From Aliiroseovarius sp. PrR006 (GTDB lineage: Bacteria > Pseudomonadota > Alphaproteobacteria > Rhodobacterales > Rhodobacteraceae), in assembly GCF_010500215.1 (NCBI RefSeq), contig NZ_JAAGOY010000008.1:1-64000 (forward strand): a stretch of 64,000 nucleotides of DNA, read 5' to 3'. Made by a program: the position numbers and the translations under genes. The stretch's first letter is position 1; each line of letters begins with the position of its first letter. This document shows, one piece after another, positions 17,149 through 25,872 of this stretch. The notes under the pieces are model-generated. The model was given only the letters and a program-made list of their open reading frames with translations, made no database searches and had not been told where the DNA came from.

Positions 17149-17988
17149 TCAGATAGATAGCCCAATAAGCGCGACACCCCCTGCCATCAGAACCGCCGCC
17201 AACAGGCGGCGCTGCCAGTTCCCTTCACCCAAAAAGACAAAGCCAATTAGGGCCGCAAAAATGACCGAGGTTTCACGCAAAGCCGACACGGCCCCAAGTG
17301 GGGCGAAGTTCTTGGCGTATAAGACCAGGCCATAGGCGGTCATCGACACCATGCCGCCCAGAATGCCAATCATCCACGTCCGGCGTGGCAGGGCCATGAT
17401 CGCGTTTCCGCGGCGCACAGCCACGAAGCCCGTGATGAAGATATGTAACACCGAATGCCACGCCCAATAGGACAGCGTGTCTCCAGACAAGCGCACGCCG
17501 ACCCCATCCACAAGCGAGTAGCCCGAGATGCAGAATCCCGTTCCAAGCGCAAAGAACAGTGCCGCTCGACCAACCCCGTGCCGCAGCGCCGCCCAGCTTG
17601 AAATCTGGATCGCCACTGCGATCAGCGCGATGCCGAACCATGCCTGCGCGGGAAGGATCTCGCCCACGAACAGCATGGCCCACAGAGACACCAGCGCGGG
17701 TACGATACCACGCGCGATCGGGTAAACGACGCTAAGGTCTCCGTGCTTATAGGCCTGCCCCAGCATGTAGAAATAGCCGAAGTGGATCACCGTCGAGGCG
17801 ATCAGGTAGGGCCAGCTCTCCACGGCTGGCAATGGCAGCACCGCCACCATTGCCAAGCCGGGAATTACATGACCCAGTGCCACCAAACCCAATGTGGCTG
17901 TCCGATCCCCCGCCGTTTTCACAATGGTGTTCCATGTGGCGTGCAGCATTGCCGCCGACAGGATGATCAGGACAATGCCCGTGGTCAT
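17149..17988 (-). CDS. EamA/DMT-family transporter
   Basis: The 279-residue protein has about ten hydrophobic segments arranged as two EamA repeats, with the repeat motif near LSVVYPIARGIVPALVSLWA and again near ALRETSVIFAALIGFVFLGE. Such proteins export or import small metabolites by secondary transport. It starts 4 bases after the alcohol dehydrogenase gene and is the last gene of the catabolic operon, so it may export an intermediate or relieve metabolite build-up; that role is inferred from position. Confidence 0.82.
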   Translation of the reverse strand: MTTGIVLIILSAAMLHATWNTIVKTAGDRTATLGLVALGHVIPGLAMVAVLPLPAVESWPYLIASTVIHFGYFYMLGQAYKHGDLSVVYPIARGIVPALVSLWAMLFVGEILPAQAWFGIALIAVAIQISSWAALRHGVGRAALFFALGTGFCISGYSLVDGVGVRLSGDTLSYWAWHSVLHIFITGFVAVRRGNAIMALPRRTWMIGILGGMVSMTAYGLVLYAKNFAPLGAVSALRETSVIFAALIGFVFLGEGNWQRRLLAAVLMAGGVALIGLSI

Positions 17989-17992
17989 GGGG

Positions 17993-19138
17993 TCAGATCA
18001 CATCTTCAAAGAGCTGGCGCAGGTTTTCACGGGTCAGCTCGACCGGGTTGCCGCCGCAGCTGGGGTCTTTGATCGCGCCTTCGACCAGAGCGTCCATCTG
18101 GTCGACGCTCACGCCCATATCGGACAGTTTACGCGGGATCTGGAAGCTGTCGTTGAAGTCTTGCACGAAGTTTTGGAAGCCTTTGAAGCCACCTTCGATG
18201 CCCAGATAACCTGCGGCGCGGTCGAAACGATCGGCGATCTCGGCCGCGTTGAATTCGAGCACAGCAGGCATACAGACCGCATTCGTGGTCCCGTGGTGGG
18301 TGTTGAAGATCGCACCAACTGGGTGGGACAGCGCGTGAATTGCGCCAAGTCCCTTCTGGAACGCTGTCGCGCCCATCGCGGCGGCAGACATCATATTGGC
18401 GCGCGCCTCAAGGTCGGTGCCATCCGCATAGGCGCGCGGCAGATAGTCGATGACCAGACGCATGCCTTCCAGCGCGATACCTTGGCTCATTGGATGGTAG
18501 TGCGGGCTCGAGAACGCCTCGACGCAATGTGCAAACGCATCCAAACCGGTGCCTGCGGTGATGAACTTGGGCATGCCCATGGTCAGCTCGGGGTCCGCAA
18601 TCACAACCGTCGGCAGCACCTTCGGGTGGAAGATGATCTTCTTCTCATGCGTCACCGAGTTCGTGATGATCGAGGCACGGCCGACCTCGGATCCCGTCCC
18701 CGCAGTCGTCGGTACCGCGATGATCGGAGCAATCGCATCCGCATCCGCACGGGTCCACCAATCGCCGATATCTTCGAAATCCCAGATCGGGCGGTTCTGA
18801 CCTGCGAAGAACGCAACCATCTTGCCCAGATCCAGACCCGAGCCGCCACCGAACGCGATCACACCGTCATGACCGCCCGCCTTGTAGGCCTCGACGCCGG
18901 CGTGCAGGTTGATCTCGGACGGGTTGGGATCGACCTCGCTGAACATGCCACGGCCCAGACCGGCAGCTTCCATGATGTCCAGCGTCGCCTGCGTGATCGG
19001 CAGATCGGCCAGACCTTTGTCGGTCACCAGAAGCGGGCGCTTCATACCTGCCTGAGCACAGGCCTCGGGCAGTTCCTTGATGCGGCCTGCGCCGAATTTC
19101 ATTGCGGTCGGATAGGACCAGTTTCCAACAAGGCTCAT
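17993..19138 (-). CDS. Iron-containing alcohol dehydrogenase
   Basis: The 381-residue enzyme belongs to the group III (FucO/AdhB-like) dehydrogenases. It has the NAD-binding GGGSGLDLGK, TTAGTGSEV, and the metal site GTGLDAFAHCVEAF (Asp and His) plus GAIHALSHPVGA and NTHHG (His). It interconverts an alcohol and aldehyde with NAD(H). I chose ATG 19138, which overlaps the aldehyde dehydrogenase stop (ATGA); a start at 19243 would add residues read from inside the upstream gene. With the aldehyde dehydrogenase it would oxidise an alcohol group to a carboxylate. Confidence 0.9.
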   Translation of the reverse strand: MSLVGNWSYPTAMKFGAGRIKELPEACAQAGMKRPLLVTDKGLADLPITQATLDIMEAAGLGRGMFSEVDPNPSEINLHAGVEAYKAGGHDGVIAFGGGSGLDLGKMVAFFAGQNRPIWDFEDIGDWWTRADADAIAPIIAVPTTAGTGSEVGRASIITNSVTHEKKIIFHPKVLPTVVIADPELTMGMPKFITAGTGLDAFAHCVEAFSSPHYHPMSQGIALEGMRLVIDYLPRAYADGTDLEARANMMSAAAMGATAFQKGLGAIHALSHPVGAIFNTHHGTTNAVCMPAVLEFNAAEIADRFDRAAGYLGIEGGFKGFQNFVQDFNDSFQIPRKLSDMGVSVDQMDALVEGAIKDPSCGGNPVELTRENLRQLFEDVI

Positions 19139-20517
19139 GATGTCACCTTCTTCAGATGGTAGGATTTCGGGCGTGTCAGGTTGTGGAAGCCGATCACGGA
19201 CAAACCACCCCCACGCCCAGTGTTTTTGCAACCGGTCCAGCACAGGCCGGGATCAAGATAGTCGGCGCGGTTCATGAAAACTGTCCCGGTTTCGACCTGA
19301 TCGCCCACACGCGCGGCACGATCCACGTCGCTTGTCCATAGGCTGGCGGTCAGACCGAACTCGCTGTCATTCATCAGCGCGATGGCTTCGTCGTCAGAAG
19401 ACACCTTCATGATCCCCACAACTGGACCAAAGCTTTCATCCCGCATCACGCGCATATCATGCGTAACATTCGTCAGGATCTGCGGCGTCAGATAGGCGCC
19501 GCCATCATCCTCGGCAAAGGTGTCGATATGGGCGACGGCCCCATCGGCTAGCGCCTCGGAAATCTGCGCGCGCACCTCGTCCGCAAAACGCACATTCGCC
19601 ATCGGCCCCAACGTGGTTTCCGGGTCCAGCGGGTTGCCAAGCTTATAGCCCTTCACGATCTCAACCGCCTTGGCGACGAAGTCGTCATAGAGGCTCTCAT
19701 GCACGTAAATCCGTTCAATCCCGCAGCAACACTGGCCCGCGTTGAACATGGCGCCGTCGATCAACGTATCAACCGCCGCGTCCAGATCCGCGTCTTCCAT
19801 GACATAGCCGGGGTCTTTCCCGCCCAGCTCGGTGCCCACGCCCGTAAACGTGCCCGCCGCCGCGCGCTCCATCGCCTGACCACCACCGACCGAGCCAGTG
19901 AAGTTCACGAAGTCGAACGCATTGTCCGCGATCAGATCATTGGTCACGTCATGCGACAGGAATACATTCTGGAACACATCCGCAGGCACACCGGCCGAGG
20001 CAAAGGCCGCAGCCATACGTTCGCCCACCAACAGGGTCTGCGTCGCGTGTTTCAACACCACCGCATTGCCCGCAATCAGCGCAGGTGCAACGGTGTTGAT
20101 CGCTGTCATGTAAGGGTAGTTCCACGGGGCGACGACAAAAACTACACCGTGCGGCACGCGCTTGATATAGCGCTTGAACGTCTCATCCTCGCCCACTTCG
20201 ATATCTGCAAGGCTGTCCGCCGCGATCGAGGCCATGTGGCTGGCGCGCTCATTGAACCCACCGAACTCGCCGCCATAACGCACTGGGCGTCCCATCATCT
20301 GGGCAAGCTCCGGCACAATCTCGTCATTCATCGCGCCAACGGCTGCGACCCCAGCCATCACCAAATCGACCCGCTCGGCCAACGGACGCGCTGCCCAAGC
20401 CGCCTGCGCTGCCCGCCCGCGCGCCACCGCATCCTTGGCGGCCTCCAGCGACAACACCTCGCGTTCAGCATAAACCGATCCATCAATCGGCGAGATACAC
20501 TTCAATACCTGACCCAT
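19135..20517 (-). CDS. NAD(P)-dependent aldehyde dehydrogenase
   Basis: The 460-residue enzyme has the family motifs PWNYPY, FTGSVGGGQAM, the general-base Glu in TELGGKDPGYV, and the nucleophile in NAGQCCCGIERIYV. ATG 20517 (MGQVLKCISPIDG) has GGAG 7 bases upstream and is preferred over 20595. The run of three Cys at the active site is unusual but the normal catalytic position is filled. It overlaps the alcohol dehydrogenase gene and follows the glutamine-synthetase-like gene after a repeat-bearing 84-bp gap. Confidence 0.9.
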   Translation of the reverse strand: MGQVLKCISPIDGSVYAEREVLSLEAAKDAVARGRAAQAAWAARPLAERVDLVMAGVAAVGAMNDEIVPELAQMMGRPVRYGGEFGGFNERASHMASIAADSLADIEVGEDETFKRYIKRVPHGVVFVVAPWNYPYMTAINTVAPALIAGNAVVLKHATQTLLVGERMAAAFASAGVPADVFQNVFLSHDVTNDLIADNAFDFVNFTGSVGGGQAMERAAAGTFTGVGTELGGKDPGYVMEDADLDAAVDTLIDGAMFNAGQCCCGIERIYVHESLYDDFVAKAVEIVKGYKLGNPLDPETTLGPMANVRFADEVRAQISEALADGAVAHIDTFAEDDGGAYLTPQILTNVTHDMRVMRDESFGPVVGIMKVSSDDEAIALMNDSEFGLTASLWTSDVDRAARVGDQVETGTVFMNRADYLDPGLCWTGCKNTGRGGGLSVIGFHNLTRPKSYHLKKVTS

Positions 20518-20548
20518 GTCAGCTCTCCATTTCCAGAACCGTTCCCCC

Positions 20549-20601
20549 GCATTTTCTTGCCAAAAATATCCTGGGGGAGCCGTAGGCGGGGGCAAAGCCC
20601 C
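20549..20601 (-). repeat. Dispersed intergenic repeat, copy B
   Basis: Read on the minus strand: GGGGGC-TTTG-CCCCC hairpin, CGCC, a spacer, CCCCCAGGATATTTTTG and GCAAGAAAATGC. This is the same order of blocks as copy A at 5039-5100. It starts directly at the stop codon of the ligase gene and ends about 30 bp before the aldehyde dehydrogenase start. Confidence 0.6.
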
Positions 20602-21951
20602 CTATGCCCGCTCAAATCCGCGCGCGACTTCCCAATCGGTCACCACGCGCTCAAATTCCTCGATCTCGACTTCGGCAGCGCGAGTATAGTGGTCGACCAC
20701 GTCGTCCCCCATCGCAGCCCGCAACATCTTTGACCCATGCAGCGCATCACGCGCGGCAGACAGATTGCCCGGAATCATACCGGTTTCCCCCTGATAGACA
20801 TCGCCAGTGGTCGGGGCCTGAAGCTCCAACCCTTCTTCAATGCCAGCAATACCCGCCGCTAGCATTCCAGCTATGGCCAGATAGGGGTTCATGTCCGATC
20901 CAGGGATGCGGCACTCGACGCGCACCGCTTTGGTGCCATCACCGCACAGGCGGAAGCCTGCCGTGCGGTTGTCCACCGACCAGATGATCCGCGTTGGCGC
21001 AAAGGTGCCCTTCATGAACCGTTTGTACGAGTTGATATAGGGCGCCATGAAATAGGTGTAGTCCGGCGCGTATTTCAAAAGCCCCGCCATGTAGGATTTC
21101 ATCAGATCCGACATGCCCAGCGCGTCGCTCGGATCGAAGAACGCATTCGCGCCATCCTTCCACAGCGACTGGTGCACGTGGCTGGACGAGCCCACCTTGT
21201 CGTGATGCCATTTCGGCAGGAATGTCGCCGCATGGCCTTGTTGCCACGCGATTTCCTTCACCGCGTGTTTGGCGATCGAGTGATACTCGGCATTGTCCAT
21301 GGCGGGGGCGTATTTGATGTTCAGTTCTTCCTGACCGGTCTCGGCCTCGCCCTTTGAGTTCTCAATTGGCAGACCGGCGTTCCACAGGTGATTGCGGATC
21401 GGCCGCATCACGTGTTCTTCTTTGGTGGTCTGCAGAATGTGATAATCTTCGTTATAGCCCGAGATCGGGGCCAGATCGCGGAAGCCCTCTTTGCGGATGT
21501 CGTCAAAGCTTTTCTCGAACAGGAAGAATTCCAGTTCGGTCGCGGTCATGGCGTCAAAGCCCAACTCGGCCAGTCGCGCCACCTGACGCTTCAGGATCGC
21601 GCGCGGGGAATGGGGTACATCCGCATGCGTATGGTGATCCAGCACATCGCACATCACCATCACCGTACCCTCAAGCCACGGCACCGGACGCAGGGTCGAC
21701 AGGTCGGGCTTCATGACATAGTCGCCATAGCCCCCTTCCCACGAGGTCGAGGCATAGCCATCTGGCGTGCCCATCTCCAGATCCGTTGCCAGCAGATAGT
21801 TACAGCAATGGGTTTCTTCATACGCCCCATGTACAAAATGGCCCGCATGGAACCGCTTGCCCATCAGGCGCCCCTGCATATCGACCAGACATACCAGAAC
21901 CGTATCGATGCTGCCCTCAGCAAATTGTGCTTTCAGATCGTCGAGTGTCAT
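20602..21951 (-). CDS. Glutamine-synthetase-family gamma-glutamyl ligase (GlnT/PuuA-like)
   Basis: The 449-residue protein has the two-domain glutamine synthetase fold: an N-terminal beta-grasp part and the catalytic part with ATELEFFLFE, AETGQEELNIKY, a His-rich SSSHVHQSLW, ATP-site RFMKGTFAPTRIIW and VECRIPGSDMNPYLA. It differs from housekeeping GlnA and resembles the gamma-glutamyl-amide ligases PuuA, GlnT and IpuC, which attach glutamate to amines. Context (TRAP uptake, two dehydrogenases, an amidohydrolase) supports a catabolic amine substrate. ATG 21951 with AGAGG is preferred over a TTG at 21966. Confidence 0.85.
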   Translation of the reverse strand: MTLDDLKAQFAEGSIDTVLVCLVDMQGRLMGKRFHAGHFVHGAYEETHCCNYLLATDLEMGTPDGYASTSWEGGYGDYVMKPDLSTLRPVPWLEGTVMVMCDVLDHHTHADVPHSPRAILKRQVARLAELGFDAMTATELEFFLFEKSFDDIRKEGFRDLAPISGYNEDYHILQTTKEEHVMRPIRNHLWNAGLPIENSKGEAETGQEELNIKYAPAMDNAEYHSIAKHAVKEIAWQQGHAATFLPKWHHDKVGSSSHVHQSLWKDGANAFFDPSDALGMSDLMKSYMAGLLKYAPDYTYFMAPYINSYKRFMKGTFAPTRIIWSVDNRTAGFRLCGDGTKAVRVECRIPGSDMNPYLAIAGMLAAGIAGIEEGLELQAPTTGDVYQGETGMIPGNLSAARDALHGSKMLRAAMGDDVVDHYTRAAEVEIEEFERVVTDWEVARGFERA

Positions 21952-22006
21952 AACTGCCTCTTTCAAGAAAAGCGGGGGCGGCAGGTGGCCGCCCCACGCG
22001 GTATCA

Positions 22007-23041
22007 TTAACCGTAGCGGTAAGGCCGTCCAGCCTTCTGCATGTCGTCGTTATACTTGCGGAAGATCTCGACCACTTTGGCTTTGGTCGGGCTTTCGGCC
22101 GCGATCTCGTCCCAGAACTTGACGGCCGCCGCTTCTACCTGTGCCCATTCCTCGTCCGGGATGGTGGTCAAGCTCATCTTGTCACCGTTGACGCGCAGGT
22201 TGGCTTCGCCGCCCCAATACCACCACTGGCGATAATAGTGCGACTGGTCACAGCAGACGCGGAACAGCGTTTGCAGGTCTTCCGGCAGCTCGTTCCAACG
22301 GTCCATATTGGCGAAGAACGACCCGGCCCATGCGCCCGAGATGTTGTTGGTCAGGAAATAGTTGGTCACGTCGGCCCAGCCCACGGTGTAGTCTTCCGTG
22401 ATGCCCGACCATGCGATCCCGTCCAGCTCGCCGGTTTGCACAGCGACCTCGATGTCTTCCCACGGCAGGGTCACTGGGACCACGCCGAACTGCGACAGGA
22501 AGCGGCCTGCAGTTGGGAAGGTGAAGACGCGCTTGCCCTTCAGGTCGGCAAGCGAGTGGATCGGATCCTTGGTGGCAAAGTGGCACGGGTCCCACGACCC
22601 GGCGCTGACGTGTTTGATACCAACAGCCGAGTATTCCTCGTCCCAGATCTCATTCAGGCCGTACTGGTTGAACAGCACTGGTACGTCGAGCGAATAGCGC
22701 GAGGCAAACGGGAAGTAGCCGCCGAACACGGTCACATCCGTAGGTGACGCCATCGAGTCATCATCCGACTGCACCGCATCAATCGTGCCCTTCTGCATGG
22801 CACGGAACAGCTCTCCGGTCGGGACCAGTTGGTCGGCATAGAACAGCTCGATCTGCATGCGGTCGCCTGCGATCTTGTTGAACATCTCGATCGCCGGGTC
22901 GATCACGTGGGCGGCCAATGCGGGGCCGGCATAGGTCTGCATGCGCCACTTGATCGTGCCTTGCGCAATCGCGGGCGTCGCCAGCGGAGCCGCGGCCAGA
23001 CCGGCCCCAGCGGTGGTTAAAAACTTACGTCTTGTCGTCAT
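22007..23041 (-). CDS. dctP: TRAP transporter substrate-binding protein (DctP family), Tat-exported
   Basis: The 344-residue periplasmic protein has a twin-arginine signal (TTRRKFLTTAGAG, cleavage near AIAQ). It then follows the DctP pattern with LKGKRVFTFPTAGRFLSQFGVVPV and the later TGELDGIAWSG. The family's usual LKGxKxR motif, whose Arg pairs with a substrate carboxylate, reads LKGKRVF here, so the Arg seems to be Phe. This suggests a ligand without a standard carboxylate. AGGAGAG precedes the ATG. It works with the DctQ and DctM proteins encoded just before it. Confidence 0.88.
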   Translation of the reverse strand: MTTRRKFLTTAGAGLAAAPLATPAIAQGTIKWRMQTYAGPALAAHVIDPAIEMFNKIAGDRMQIELFYADQLVPTGELFRAMQKGTIDAVQSDDDSMASPTDVTVFGGYFPFASRYSLDVPVLFNQYGLNEIWDEEYSAVGIKHVSAGSWDPCHFATKDPIHSLADLKGKRVFTFPTAGRFLSQFGVVPVTLPWEDIEVAVQTGELDGIAWSGITEDYTVGWADVTNYFLTNNISGAWAGSFFANMDRWNELPEDLQTLFRVCCDQSHYYRQWWYWGGEANLRVNGDKMSLTTIPDEEWAQVEAAAVKFWDEIAAESPTKAKVVEIFRKYNDDMQKAGRPYRYG

Positions 23042-23074
23042 CTTCTCTCTCCTAGTTGGTTGTTTTTATTATCG

Positions 23075-24394
23075 TTATCTTCCGTAAACGTAATTGGGCA
23101 GCCAAAGAGCGATTTGGGGGAAGGTCATGATGATTGCCAAAGCCATCACCATGATAAGGACGAATGGCACGATCGAACGGTAAATGTCCCCCAGCCCAAT
23201 TTCTGGCGGTGCCATGGCCCTCATTAGAAACAAGTTGTAGCCAAAGGGCGGCGTCATATACGCGATCTGTGTGGTGATGGTGTAAAGCACCCCATACCAG
23301 ATCAGGTCGAAGCCCAGCACTTTGACCAAGGGCACGTAAAGCGGCGCCACGATGACCAGCATCGCGGTATCGTCCAGAAATGTGCCCATAATGATGAAGC
23401 TTAGCTGCATCAGGATCAAAATGACCCATGGGTTCAGCCCAAGCTGTTCAGTAAACAGGTTGTCGATCGCCTTGACCGCGCCCAGCCCGTCGAAGACCGC
23501 GCCAAAGCCAAGTGCTGCCAGAATGATCCACATGAACATACAGGAAATCAGCAGCGTCTGCTTGGTGCAGGTCTCGAAGATGTGCCATGTCATGCGGCGC
23601 TTGGCGACCGACGCGAACAGGGCGGTCAGTGCCCCGATCGCCGAGCTTTCGACAAGCGAGGTCCAACCGTTCACGAAGGGCACCATCATCGCGGCAAAGA
23701 TGGCCAGCGGCAGGATACCGGCACCCAGCAAGCGGATCTTCTCGGCGCGCGAAACCTGATGTGCGTCTTCCATCGCCGGGCCAAGATGCGGTTGGATTTT
23801 GCAGCGCAGCCAGATGTAGATGATGAACAGAGCGGCCATCATCAGGCCCGGCAGCACGCCCGCAAGCCACAGCTGTCCCACGGGTTGGCGTGCGATCATC
23901 GCATAAAGCACCAAGACGACCGAGGGCGGAACGAGGATGCCCAAACTGGATCCGGCCTGAATAACCCCTGTGACCATGATCTTGTCATAACCTCGGCGCA
24001 ACAATTCCGGCAGCGCGATGGTGGCCCCGATGGCCATCCCGGCGACGCTGAGGCCATTCATGGCGGACACCAGAACCATCAGGCCGATTGTGCCAATCGC
24101 AAGACCTCCGTTCACCGGGCCCATCCAGACATGGAACATGCGGTACAGGTCATCGGCCAGACGGCTTTCGCTCAGGACATAGCCCATAAAGATGAACATC
24201 GGCAGGGTCAGAAGCGGATACCATTTCATCAGCTTCATCGCGGCGGAAAACGGAATGTCCTGCCCGCCCACGCCCCACAGAAGCAGGGCCGCAATTGCGC
24301 CCACGGCACCGATCGCGCCGAACACGCGCTGGCCGGTGAACAGCATCAGCATCATCGATGCGAACATGAAAATGGCGATATATTCTTGGCTCAT
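23075..24394 (-). CDS. dctM: TRAP transporter large permease (DctM)
   Basis: The 439-residue protein has about twelve hydrophobic segments and DctM landmarks such as GVIQAGSSLGILVPPSVVLV and GTFLDDTAMLVIVAPLYVPL. It imports the ligand using the sodium gradient. ATG 24394 overlaps the stop of dctQ (ATGA). The open frame reaches 24526, but those residues are a shadow of dctQ. Confidence 0.92.
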   Translation of the reverse strand: MSQEYIAIFMFASMMLMLFTGQRVFGAIGAVGAIAALLLWGVGGQDIPFSAAMKLMKWYPLLTLPMFIFMGYVLSESRLADDLYRMFHVWMGPVNGGLAIGTIGLMVLVSAMNGLSVAGMAIGATIALPELLRRGYDKIMVTGVIQAGSSLGILVPPSVVLVLYAMIARQPVGQLWLAGVLPGLMMAALFIIYIWLRCKIQPHLGPAMEDAHQVSRAEKIRLLGAGILPLAIFAAMMVPFVNGWTSLVESSAIGALTALFASVAKRRMTWHIFETCTKQTLLISCMFMWIILAALGFGAVFDGLGAVKAIDNLFTEQLGLNPWVILILMQLSFIIMGTFLDDTAMLVIVAPLYVPLVKVLGFDLIWYGVLYTITTQIAYMTPPFGYNLFLMRAMAPPEIGLGDIYRSIVPFVLIMVMALAIIMTFPQIALWLPNYVYGR

Positions 24395-24975
24395 GTGCGT
24401 GTCACACCAATCTCGTTGCCGCGGATGCGGGCGATGTCTTTGAACAGTTCGGAAATGGCCTGAAGCAGCATCAGGAAGAAACCGATGACCATGATGGATT
24501 TGATGGGCCAGGCATAGGGGCGCCATGCGGTGGACGAGCGTTCAAGCCGCCCAACCTCTTCCGCGCCGGTGATCAGCCCCCAGAAATAGGAAAACGGCGC
24601 GTCGCCCCAATAGCCCAGTGAATAGGCAGTCGATCCCACGCCACCCCAGATCAGCACGCCCAGATAGATCAGCAGGAAAAACACCGTGAAGGCGTCGAAC
24701 CACGCTTTCTTGCGGTTGTTCCAGTTGTGGTAAAACAGGTCCATCCGCACGTTCGACCCCATCTGGAGAGAATACGGCCCGCCCATGATGTAATAGGTCA
24801 CCATCGCAAACTGGGCCATTTCCAAGGTCCAGAGCGACGGCAGGAAAAACGTCTTCGAGATCGAGGACCACAGAAGGATCCCCATCATCACAAAGAGCCC
24901 CCACATCATTACCCGACCGATGCGATAGTTCACGGCGTCCACGACGCGTACATATCCAGTCATGAACACAGTCAC
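24391..24975 (-). CDS. dctQ: TRAP transporter small permease (DctQ)
   Basis: The 194-residue protein has four hydrophobic segments and is longer than average for DctQ, with a soluble insert near the third segment. I accept the GTG start at 24975: its GTGA overlaps the stop of the amidohydrolase gene and AGGA lies 7 bases upstream, while ATG 24963 has no ribosome site. It bridges the binding protein and DctM. Confidence 0.87.
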   Translation of the reverse strand: MTVFMTGYVRVVDAVNYRIGRVMMWGLFVMMGILLWSSISKTFFLPSLWTLEMAQFAMVTYYIMGGPYSLQMGSNVRMDLFYHNWNNRKKAWFDAFTVFFLLIYLGVLIWGGVGSTAYSLGYWGDAPFSYFWGLITGAEEVGRLERSSTAWRPYAWPIKSIMVIGFFLMLLQAISELFKDIARIRGNEIGVTRT

Positions 24976-25772
24976 GCGGTGTTCCTTTCAGTCATGGCCG
25001 CCTTGGCCTTGGCGATCCAGTCTGCCAGCGTTTCAGCAATGCGCGCATGCTGCTCGGCCGTCTCGATCAGGTCGTTGCGAATCTCGATCATCACATTCGG
25101 CAAGCCATACGGCACCGCATGGCGGTTTAACGTATGCGCCACGCCATCAACGGCCGCATAGGGTTCGTTCAACTGCACCTCCATGCCCAGATCTGCCGGG
25201 ATGGTCTGCATCATTGAGTGGGCCAGCCGATCATCATCGCCATGCAGAATGCCGATCTGCACATCCCGCATCTGGCCGCGATAGACAGGCGTGAAACTGT
25301 GCACCGTCACCATCATCTGAAGATGCGCCCGGTGCACTCCGATCTGCTCGGTCAACATTCGTGAAAACGGGCGGTAGACCTGCGTGACCCGCTCGCTGCG
25401 CGCAAGGTCGGACAGCTCAGCATTTCCGGGGATATCAAAGACTTCGCTACGCGACGGGATCGCGTCCGGTGCTTCGGGCGGGCGATTGCAATCATAGACC
25501 AGCCGCGAGATCCCACCATGCACAAGCACGGCGCGCATCTGCTGCGCCAGTCTCTTGGCAACGGGCAGCGCACCGGGATCCCACGCGATGTGGCGGGTCA
25601 GAATGTCGTCATCCAATCCAAGCCCCCCCAGATGCGCAGGCACCCGGTTCGAGGCGTGTTCACACACCACGATCACCGAGGGCGCCTCGCCCATCATGTC
25701 CACATGCACTGCCGGACCAAAAGTAGATTTCAAAGACTGCGATTCCATTGGGAAAAAGTTCCACAGCTTCAT
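24972..25772 (-). CDS. N-formylglutamate amidohydrolase-family protein
   Basis: The 266-residue protein has the family pattern VVCEHASNRVP near residue 40, HIAWDPGA, SRLVYDCNRP and the later MVTVHSFTPVYRG, which supply the His, Asp and Arg residues of the zinc amidohydrolase site. HutG-type members hydrolyse N-formylglutamate. In this operon, beside a gamma-glutamyl ligase, it more likely removes glutamate from a gamma-glutamyl product; this is inference. ATG 25772 lacks a clear ribosome site, and ATG 25748 (MESQSLKS) is a realistic alternative. It is the first gene of the eight-gene operon. Confidence 0.82.
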   Translation of the reverse strand: MKLWNFFPMESQSLKSTFGPAVHVDMMGEAPSVIVVCEHASNRVPAHLGGLGLDDDILTRHIAWDPGALPVAKRLAQQMRAVLVHGGISRLVYDCNRPPEAPDAIPSRSEVFDIPGNAELSDLARSERVTQVYRPFSRMLTEQIGVHRAHLQMMVTVHSFTPVYRGQMRDVQIGILHGDDDRLAHSMMQTIPADLGMEVQLNEPYAAVDGVAHTLNRHAVPYGLPNVMIEIRNDLIETAEQHARIAETLADWIAKAKAAMTERNTA

Positions 25773-25778
25773 TCACTG

Positions 25779-25843
25779 TGTCAATATTTTTCCGCAACGA
25801 TTTTCCCGCCCTTGATTTTCCTGTCGGTTTTTTGACAGAATGA
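25779..25843. promoter_or_regulatory. Inverted 12-base motif pair in the RpiR/operon divergent region
   Basis: TTGACAGAATGA occurs on the plus strand at 25832-25843, and TTGACACAGTGA on the minus strand from 25784 down to 25773; 10 of 12 bases agree. They face opposite ways from the two divergent genes. A related TGATAGAATGA lies at 26863-26873 before the protease cluster. They may be RpiR sites or promoter elements. Confidence 0.35.
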
Positions 25844-25872
25844 CTAAATTCACAGCGAAAGGGTGTTGCCAC

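Noticed and set aside
17894-19162. 422-residue plus-strand frame over the Fe-alcohol dehydrogenase
   Set aside because: Shadow of a gene with intact metal and NAD motifs; Arg/His-rich composition.
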